The translations under genes and the position numbers were made by a program. A stretch of 9,065 nt of DNA from JADFNO01 sp965369945 (GTDB taxonomy: Bacteria > Planctomycetota > Phycisphaerae > Phycisphaerales > SM1A02): NCBI GenBank assembly GCA_965369945.1, contig CBDUST010000186.1, positions 1 to 9,065 on the forward strand. The letters are read 5' to 3'. Under the pieces are notes generated by a model. That model saw only the letters and a program-made list of their open reading frames with translations. It had not been told where the DNA came from and made no database searches. This document shows positions 1 to 5,600 of the stretch, piece by piece. The number at the start of each line of letters is the position of its first letter. Position 1 is the stretch's first letter.

Positions 1-50
1 GCCTGAGGCGTGCCCCCCGCATCAATGCGGCGCGATCGGCGCGCGATCAC
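1..50 (-). CDS. Possible start of a minus-strand gene running off the left edge
   Basis: On the minus strand a GTG at 50-48 is preceded by AAGGAG (61-56) with a 5-nt gap, a good ribosome binding site. The 16 codons visible before the edge are open and read VIARRSRRIDAGGTPQ, rich in Arg. Too little is present to recognise a family. It would be co-directional with the methyltransferase gene, whose stop is at 240, leaving 189 bp between them in which I see no terminator hairpin. The call rests only on the ribosome binding site and the open frame, so it may be chance. Confidence 0.22.
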   Translation of the reverse strand, partial: MIARRSRRIDAGGTPQ

Positions 51-239
51 GGCGACTCCTTCTGCGGCCCGTGTTGCGGCGCTCCTCTCGCCCGAGTGCC
101 CATGACATCTCGCGTCCCTTCGAGTCCTGCGCAACCTCTTTTCTCCGCGCCGCTTTCGCGTGACGGAGTACGTGAACAGGAAGACCCTAGGCAGTACAAC
201 GCTCGTTGCCGGTAGCGCAATTAGGTTGGCACCGTGCGG

Positions 240-974
240 CTAGCGCTTGGCGCGGACCTCTGCTGCTACCACGTCCGGGTTCTTGGTGCGGGCATTGCGG
301 GTCGTTCGGAGAAGCTCGGCCTGTGAGAAGCCAGCCGTCCGGAATTCGCTGAGGAAGGCGCCGCCTTCCTTTGCCCCTGCGATTCAGGCGAACCAGTTCG
401 CCTCGTCAGCCGTCGCTTCGGGGGCGAGCTGCGCTTTCAGAATGAGTTCGGCGGCCCACACCGAGCCGCTCGGTCGCATGACCCTCGCAAGTTCGTTGAA
501 GATCGCGTCTCGTGCCGGGTTCAGGTTGAAGATGCCGTTCACAAGTGCCACATCAAAGGAGGCATCATCGAACGGAAGGCGCTCGGCGTCGGCATGGTTG
601 AACTCGACGTTTCCTGCACCTGCCTCACGGGCCGCTTCCTTTGCGCGCGTCAGCATGACCTCGCTAAAGTCGACGCCGAACACTCTGCCGCGCTCACCGG
701 CTCGCCTCCCGGCAATCAACGAGTCCAGACCGGCGCCGCATCCCAAGTCGAGAACTTCGGCTCCCGGTGGAATGTCAGCGAACACGGAGACACATGAGAC
801 ACCGGCGAACGCGTCGTAGGCGACGCTCGGCAGCTCGCCCAAAAGATCGGGCGGGTAACCGATGCTTTCGGCGAAGCCGCGACCAACAGGGAACGCGTGC
901 TTTTCGCTCGGTCGTTCTGCCGCGGCGGAATAGGCGTTGCGAACAGCGGTCCGTAGCCGGTGTGTCGCCTGCAT
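240..974 (-). CDS. ArsM/UbiE-like SAM-dependent methyltransferase, probable selenoprotein (TGA at codon 197 read as Sec)
   Basis: Class I SAM-dependent methyltransferase of 244 residues if the TGA at 386-384 is read through, or 196 if it is not. The start at 974 has a strong ribosome binding site (AAGGAGA, 987-981, 7 nt from ATG). SAM-binding motif I is VLDLGCGAG (74-82), with the acidic strand-2 end at GVDFS (100-104) and post-I and motif II regions at 126-150 and 165-180. The layout resembles arsenite methyltransferases. In that family a conserved Cys precedes an (I/V)AGA segment and works with an earlier Cys. Here the corresponding codon is TGA, followed by IAGA, and C61 lies where the earlier Cys is expected. 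After the TGA the same frame stays open for 47 codons, reads like the family's C-terminal part (FRTAGFSQAELL), and ends at TAG (242-240). A hairpin 21 nt downstream fits a bacterial SECIS. Arsenic or another soft nucleophile as substrate is inference. The alternative is a nonsense mutation or sequencing error. Confidence 0.82.
352..370 (-). promoter_or_regulatory. Candidate bacterial SECIS hairpin downstream of the in-frame TGA
   Basis: On the minus strand AGGAAGGC (370-363), loop GGC (362-360) and GCCTTCCT (359-352) form a perfect 8-bp hairpin with a 3-nt loop. There are 21 nt between the TGA (386-384) and the loop. Known bacterial SECIS elements have the loop roughly 16-37 nt after the UGA and a G among the first two loop bases; both hold here. 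It lies inside the coding frame, as bacterial SECIS elements do. The structure is seen directly; SelB binding is inferred. Confidence 0.65.
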
Positions 975-1012
975 GGAACATCTCCTTCGTGCGACGCGAT
1001 TGGACGGGAACC

Positions 1013-1056
1013 AGTATACAAACGGGTCTCACAAATCAGACCTATTTATTCGAATA
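1013..1056 (-). promoter_or_regulatory. Likely promoter region of the methyltransferase gene, with a 10-bp palindrome
   Basis: The stretch 1010-1100 is AT-rich against a GC-rich background. On the minus strand TATACT (1018-1013) is a good -10 hexamer about 39 nt before the ATG. The -35 side is weak (TCTGAT with a 16-nt spacer). A perfect palindrome TATTCGAATA lies at 1047-1056, just upstream of the putative -35, and could be an operator. No regulator gene is visible nearby. Promoter position is inferred from sequence only. Confidence 0.4.
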
Positions 1057-1119
1057 TCCGCGTGATCTTTCCCTGATGTTTGTACCAATCTCTATGTTAG
1101 TCGAACGCAACTTTCGATG

Positions 1120-1164
1120 GGTTGGTGAAACGGCTGGAGCGGAGCGGAAGCCGGTTCACCAACC
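1120..1164. repeat. Long imperfect hairpin (16-bp arms, one mismatch)
   Basis: The arms GGTTGGTGAAACGGCT (1120-1135) and AGCCGGTTCACCAACC (1149-1164) pair at 15 of 16 positions around a 13-nt loop made of GGAGC GGAGC GGA. There is no T-run on either side, so it is not a classical intrinsic terminator. It lies in the non-coding stretch upstream of the methyltransferase promoter. Its role is unknown; it may be a small mobile palindrome or a structured RNA. Confidence 0.6.
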
Positions 1165-1275
1165 AGCGTCGCCTCGGATGCAGCGGGTTGATAACCAAAC
1201 GACCGCCGCGATTCTGCGACGGTCGAGAAAGCTTCCCCGAGAGCAACCGGCACAGGCGTTCACGTCGCGTGCTAG

Positions 1276-1302
1276 CTTCCCACGACAGAATGCCCCTTAC
1301 CG
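1276..1302. repeat. 27-bp direct repeat, copy B
   Basis: It matches 1637-1663 at 25 of 27 positions, in the same orientation and 361 bp away. On the minus strand it reads CGGTAAGGGGCAT followed by a CTG where copy A has ATG; the following codons give SWEA against SWED in copy A. It lies just downstream, in minus-strand sense, of the first orphan dockerin tail. This looks like a degraded duplicate of the start of a small gene or a dispersed intergenic element. Confidence 0.55.
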
Positions 1303-1350
1303 AACTGTCCATGTCGAGGATCGACTTCTTCATGGGGCGGTGTTGGCTTC

Positions 1351-1464
1351 CTACGGACACGGCCCCCAGTTGGCGAGGAGGGCGAGGAGGTCGATCGCCC
1401 TACCGTCGCCGTCGAGATCGAGGTGTGCCCGGCCGTCTTGTTCCAAAACTCGGCCGAACCTCAT
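1351..1464 (-). pseudogene. Orphan dockerin-like C-terminal tail, copy 1
   Basis: A 37-codon minus-strand ORF from an ATG at 1464 to TAG at 1353-1351. It contains a calcium-loop-like DLDGDG and ends in DLLALLANWGPCP. Such tails close many secreted proteins in Phycisphaerae-like planctomycetes, where they act as short dockerin-type modules. No signal peptide or catalytic domain precedes it. Compared with copy 2 it lacks about two residues between the DGDG loop and DLL. The last part is nearly identical in DNA to copies 2 and 3. The simplest reading is a remnant of a lost gene or a copied 3' end, not a working gene. Confidence 0.6.
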
Positions 1465-1574
1465 GCCGCTGCTTGATAGGTACGTTTGAGGATTCTGCCG
1501 GGTCGTTCGCCTCGTGCGACCGCGACTGATCCGCGTTCTGGAATCCTGTGCTTCTTATTCATTCGGCCAGACGT

Positions 1575-1649
1575 TCATGTAGCTCTCCGGTCACAGAGAT
1601 TCAGGATGCAGTCGAGCCGCTCAACCCGCTCGTAGTCTTCCCACGACAT
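1575..1649 (-). CDS. Possible 24-residue microprotein starting MSWEDYERVERLD
   Basis: A minus-strand ORF from ATG (1649-1647) to TGA (1577-1575), with AAGGGG (1659-1654) 4 nt upstream as a fair ribosome binding site. The peptide is mixed-charge, with a heptad-like start (WEDYERVERLDCIL) and no known family. The region before and around its start is repeated at 1276-1302, where the start is CTG and the reading diverges after SWE. This suggests either a duplicated small gene, one copy broken, or a dispersed repeat that happens to be open. Evidence for expression is weak. Confidence 0.22.
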   Translation of the reverse strand: MSWEDYERVERLDCILNLCDRRAT

Positions 1650-1663
1650 AGTGCCCCTTACCG
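1637..1663. repeat. 27-bp direct repeat, copy A
   Basis: Partner of 1276-1302 (25 of 27 identical). It covers the putative ribosome binding site (TAAGGGGCA on the minus strand), the ATG and the first few codons of the 24-residue ORF. A weaker relative of the core (GAAAGGGGCATG) lies on the minus strand near 7450-7470, just upstream of the second dockerin tail. Confidence 0.55.
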
Positions 1664-1748
1664 GACGCTGTAGTGCGCAAGGCATGGTCAAGCACCGACT
1701 GAATCCGCTTAGCGATGAGGAGCAAGGGGCACGAGGTAGAATCTGTTT

Positions 1749-1898
1749 GTGGAAGAACAGGCGCCCTCCGCGGTCACCAACCTGCTTTCCAACGACTCGA
1801 TCGACAACACAGAACGCCTGCGCCAATTGCTCCCGCGGGTGTATGACGAGCTTCACCGCTACGAGGCGGCGCTTCAATCCGAGACGGAGGGGCGATGA
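1749..1898 (+). pseudogene. ECF sigma factor N-terminal fragment (49 codons)
   Basis: A short ORF from GTG (1749) to TGA (1896-1898) with a GAGG at 1733-1736 as a distant ribosome binding site. It contains VTNLLSN near residues 9-15 and LLPRVYDELHRYEAAL at 27-42. This matches the pattern with which TIGR02999-type ECF sigma factors begin, VTxLL...LLPxVYDELRxLA, as also seen in the complete sigma factor 100 bp downstream (VTRFL, LLEIVYDELRKLA). The frame then stops, so region 2.2 to region 4 are missing. An ATGA overlap at 1895-1898 leads into a 31-codon ORF with no recognisable content. I read it as a truncated relic of a duplicated sigma gene; a functional short peptide is possible but unsupported. 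Confidence 0.4.
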
Positions 1899-1997
1899 AT
1901 GAGGCGGTGACGGAACCGGGCAGCCTATCCTGTGTAAACATACCGTTCCCATGTCCGATGGATATGGCGGAGCGAGCTGGACCGGTATGATGATGCC

Positions 1998-2594
1998 GTG
2001 CCTAAATCGCACGAGGACAAGTCGAATTCATCGCCGGCGGCTTCTGTGACGCGTTTCCTTGGCGAGGTGGAGAAAGGGGAGCCGCATGCCGCGGATGAGC
2101 TGTTGGAGATTGTGTACGACGAACTGCGCAAGCTCGCGGCGGCACGCCTGGCCCGCGAAAAACCAGGGCAGACCATCCAGGCCACCGCCCTCGTTCACGA
2201 GGCGTACATGCGGCTGGTGGGTCATGATGCTGAACATGAAGGGGGCTGGGACAATCGCGGCCACTTCTTCGCTGCGGCGGCGGAAGCCATGCGGCGCATC
2301 CTGGTCGAGCAGGTGCGTCGCAAATCCGCGGCCAGGCATGGAGGTGGACACCGACCGGTGGAACTGAAAGAGTCGATCATCGCCTTCGATGATGATTCGA
2401 CCGATCTCGAGGCGCTTAGTGAAGCGCTGGATCGTCTGCACAAGGAAGATCCGCGGAAGGCCACTCTCGTGAAACTGCGTTTCTTCACCGGAATGACGAT
2501 TGTGCAGGCCGCGGAGGCGCTGGGCGTGTCGCACACGACCGCCGAACGTTGGTGGGCCTACAGCCGGGTGCGGCTCTTCCAGTGGATGCAATGA
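1998..2594 (+). CDS. ECF-type RNA polymerase sigma factor, TIGR02999 / Sigma70_ECF family
   Basis: Alternative sigma factor of 198 residues that would direct RNA polymerase to a dedicated promoter set. Region 2 spans about 35-107: LLEIVYDELRKLA (35-47), the region 2.2-like QATALVHEAYMRL (61-73) and FFAAAAEAMRRILVEQVRRK (90-109). Region 4 spans about 140-195, with a helix-turn-helix in IVQAAEALGVSHTTAERWW (168-186). The length is normal for the family. The GTG at 1998 is the best start: there is an in-frame stop at 1935 and no in-frame ATG between them, although no clear ribosome binding site precedes it. Region 2.2 lacks the usual acidic DAED-like residues and carries Thr63 where Glu is expected. 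Kinase 1 begins 101 bp downstream on the same strand, a pairing typical of planctomycetes; the kinase probably controls this sigma factor. No anti-sigma gene is present. Confidence 0.9.
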   Translation: MPKSHEDKSNSSPAASVTRFLGEVEKGEPHAADELLEIVYDELRKLAAARLAREKPGQTIQATALVHEAYMRLVGHDAEHEGGWDNRGHFFAAAAEAMRRILVEQVRRKSAARHGGGHRPVELKESIIAFDDDSTDLEALSEALDRLHKEDPRKATLVKLRFFTGMTIVQAAEALGVSHTTAERWWAYSRVRLFQWMQ

Positions 2595-2695
2595 AGTCGC
2601 TTCCCTTTTTTCGACCATTTCACAGATTTCGAGTGGGCATGACCCGAGTTCGATCGCATTGAAGTCCGAGGGCGGACTTAATCGGAGATACGGAC

Positions 2696-5600
2696 ATGAC
2701 TACCGATGCATCGGCGAATCTGGAGGCGCTTTTCCTCGAGGTGCTCAAGAAGCCCGAGGTTGAGCGATCGGAGTTTCTCGACATTGTCTGCCGTGATGAT
2801 GACAAACTTCGGGCCGAGCTGGCCGACATGCTCGACGCGCACGAGCAGGCAGCTGATTTTCTCGAGCGACCCGCGGTCCGGACCGAGCAGACGCTGCTGG
2901 CGCATCCCATGGAAAGTCCGGGGACCGTGATCGACCGCTACAAGTTGTTGCAACTCATCGGGGAGGGCGGATTCGGGGCGGTCTACATGGCCGAGCAGCG
3001 CGAGCCGGTCAAGCGCCGAATTGCGCTGAAGATCATCAAGCTGGGAATGGACACCAAGCAGGTGATTGCGCGCTTTGAGGCGGAGCGCCAGGCACTGGCG
3101 ATGATGGATCACCCCAACATCGCTCGGGTTCTGGATGCCGGGGCGACGGAGACCGGCCGACCATACTTTGTGATGGAACTCGTCAAGGGTGTGCCCATCA
3201 ACGAATACTGCGATACTGAAAATCTTTCGACCAAAGAACGTCTCGATCTGTTTATCACAGTTTGCAACGCGGTGCAGCACGCACATCAAAAGGGAATTAT
3301 CCATCGCGATCTCAAGCCATCAAACGTGATGGTCACGTTGCACGATGGCAAGCCGGTGCCCAAGGTCATCGACTTCGGTATTGCCAAAGCAACGAACCGT
3401 GAACTCACCGACAAGACGCTATTCACCGAATATCGCCAGTTCATCGGCACGCCGGAGTACATGTCTCCCGAGCAAGCGGAGATGAGCGGTCTGGATATCG
3501 ACACGCGCAGCGACATCTACTCACTCGGTGTTCTGCTATACGAATTACTTACCGGCGTGACGCCATTCGATGGCAAGCGATTGCGCAGTGCCGCGATCAA
3601 CGAAGTGCAGCGCATCATTCGTGAAGAAGAACCATCAAGACCAAGTACACGACTGAGCGAACTCAGTCACGCACTCCCCTCTCCCCTCGGGAGAGGGGCT
3701 GGGGGTGAGGGTTCTACCGATTCACAAGAGTCTTCCATTCAATACATCGTCAAACACCGGCGCACCGATCCCGGTTCACTATCAAAGCAACTTCGCGGCG
3801 ACCTGGACTGGATCATCATGAAGGCGCTGGAGAAGGACCGCTCGCGCCGCTACGACTCGGCCAACGGCTTTGCCGATGATGTGCAACGTCACCTCGACGA
3901 CGAGCCTGTGGTTGCGGGTCCGCCTAGTGCCGCATATCGGATGAGCAAGTTCGTGCGAAGAAATCGAACGGGTGTGATGACGGCGTGTGCGGTCCTGGCG
4001 CTGTTGCTGGCGGGAATCGCGGGCACAACTTGGGGTTTGTTCCGTGAACAAGCAGCCAAACAAGCCGAGTCGCAGCAGCGCCAGATCGCGGAGAAGAAAA
4101 CGACCGAGGCGCAGGATAATCTGAGACTGGCTCAAGCGCAAGAGCACAAGGCCAACGCTTCACGCGATGAGGCTCAGAAACAGAAGCAGCAAGCGGGAAA
4201 CGCAGCCCATGAGGCACGGCGGCAAACCTATCTGGCCAACATCTTTGCGGCGGACACGGCCATCCAATCGAACGAGATCGTCGCAGCACGGAACCGACTT
4301 GAAGCCGCGCCCAGCGAGTTTCGCAACTGGGAATGGAATTATCTTCACTCAGCGCTCGATCAAAGCATCAGGCCGGTGCTCTTGGAAGAGGGCGTCCAAC
4401 GGCACATTATTGCGATCAGCCCCGATGCCACGAGGGCCGTCACGCAGATCGTCGATGGCGTCCACACCATCTGGAATCTGGACACCGGCAAGCCAATCGC
4501 TCATTTCCAAAGAGAAGCGGAATTGCTCGAAGAGAGACCGTTGGCGTTCAGCCCCGATGGCACGCGCATCGTGGCCATGCTGAAGGACAGGAACGTCAGC
4601 ATCTGGGATACCGCCACCGGCGAACTCGCCGTCATCCTGACTAGGGTTACCAGTGCGTATCTGTGGGCTTCGCTCAGCCCCGATACGACGCGCATCGTTA
4701 CTGGCACCGGTACCAGGATGGCCCACATCTGGGACGCCGCCACCGGCGAAAAGCTCGCCATCCTTGATGGGCTTGCGTATTGGGCGATCTCAGCCACGTT
4801 CAGCCCCGATGGAACGCGGATCGTGACCGCCAACTGGGACGGCGTTGCCCACATCTGGGACGCCGCCACCGGCGAAAAACTCGCCACGCTCGATGGAACC
4901 GTCCATGGCAGCGGGTCTGGTTTTTTTGATTTCCATGTGCAGTGCGTCTCCTTCAGCCCCGATGGGACGCGCATCGTCACCGTTTCAACGAACCGTACGG
5001 CCAGCATGTGGGACGCTTCAACCGGCGCGCCACTTGCCGTCTTCCCGCATGACGGCCATGTTCGCTCGGCTTCGTTCAGCCCGGACGGGACGCGCATCGT
5101 CACCGCCTGTGGTGACAAGACGGCCCGCATCTGGGACGCCGCCACCGGCGAACGACTCTTAGTCCTCCGCGGCCATGAGGAAGAGGTGCTTACCGCCGCG
5201 TTCAACCCCGACGCGACGCGCATTGTCACCGCCTCTTCCGACAGGACGGTGCGCACCTGGGACGCAGGCAACGGTGAACAACTCGCCGTCTTCCTTGGTC
5301 ACGAGCACCCGGTGTACTCTGCCGCCTTCACCCCTGATGGCACGCGGATAGTCAGCGCCTCTGACCACGCCGCCCATATCTGGGACGCCACCGCCCGCGA
5401 CCAACTCCGCGTCCGTGGCGCGGACACGATCCCGGATGGTTTTGGCTATGCCGGAATTTGGTCAGTCTCATTCAGCCCCGATGGGAGGCGGATCATGACT
5501 TCCCCTCCTTATTCCAGTGAGCAGGACCGCATCTGGGATGCTGCCACCGGCGAACAACTCGCCGCGCTCCACCGGCCCGCAGGGAAATCGGGTGGCCCAC

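Larger units (their letters stand above)
975..1748. other. Largely non-coding stretch between the methyltransferase gene and the ECF fragment
   Basis: About 770 bp without a convincing full gene. It holds the methyltransferase promoter (1013-1056), the hairpin at 1120-1164, the two 27-bp repeats, the first orphan dockerin tail and a possible 24-residue minus-strand ORF at 1649-1575. Longer open frames across it on either strand show no recognisable motifs and look like GC-rich chance frames. Confidence 0.6.

Noticed and set aside
240..383. Reading the segment after the TGA as a decayed 3' end of a pseudogene
   Set aside because: The 47 codons carry no further stop or frameshift and retain family-like sequence and GC-rich third positions, so selenocysteine fits better. 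It remains the main alternative.
247..819. Plus-strand 190-codon open frame across the methyltransferase gene
   Set aside because: It is antisense to a well-supported methyltransferase with motif I and a strong ribosome binding site, and its product is low-complexity Ala/Ser/Arg without a domain.
767..1489. Plus-strand 240-codon open frame spanning the methyltransferase start and its promoter region
   Set aside because: It overlaps the methyltransferase coding start, its promoter and a dockerin remnant. The product is Arg-rich with no domain.
2594..2615. Possible terminator or attenuator between sigma and kinase (GAAG-tcg-CTTC followed by six T)
   Set aside because: The stem is only 4 bp, too weak for a confident terminator, although partial attenuation cannot be ruled out.
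2591..2662. 23-codon ORF overlapping the sigma stop codon by ATGA
   Set aside because: The overlap suggests coupling, but the peptide has no recognisable features and the spacer is short; probably chance.
4501..5271. Long minus-strand open frame opposite the WD40 region, and similar ones at 5689-6204 and 5792-6619
   Set aside because: They lie fully inside the kinase gene, and their repeated peptide pattern simply mirrors the antisense of the WD40 repeats. This is a shadow of a GC-rich repetitive gene.
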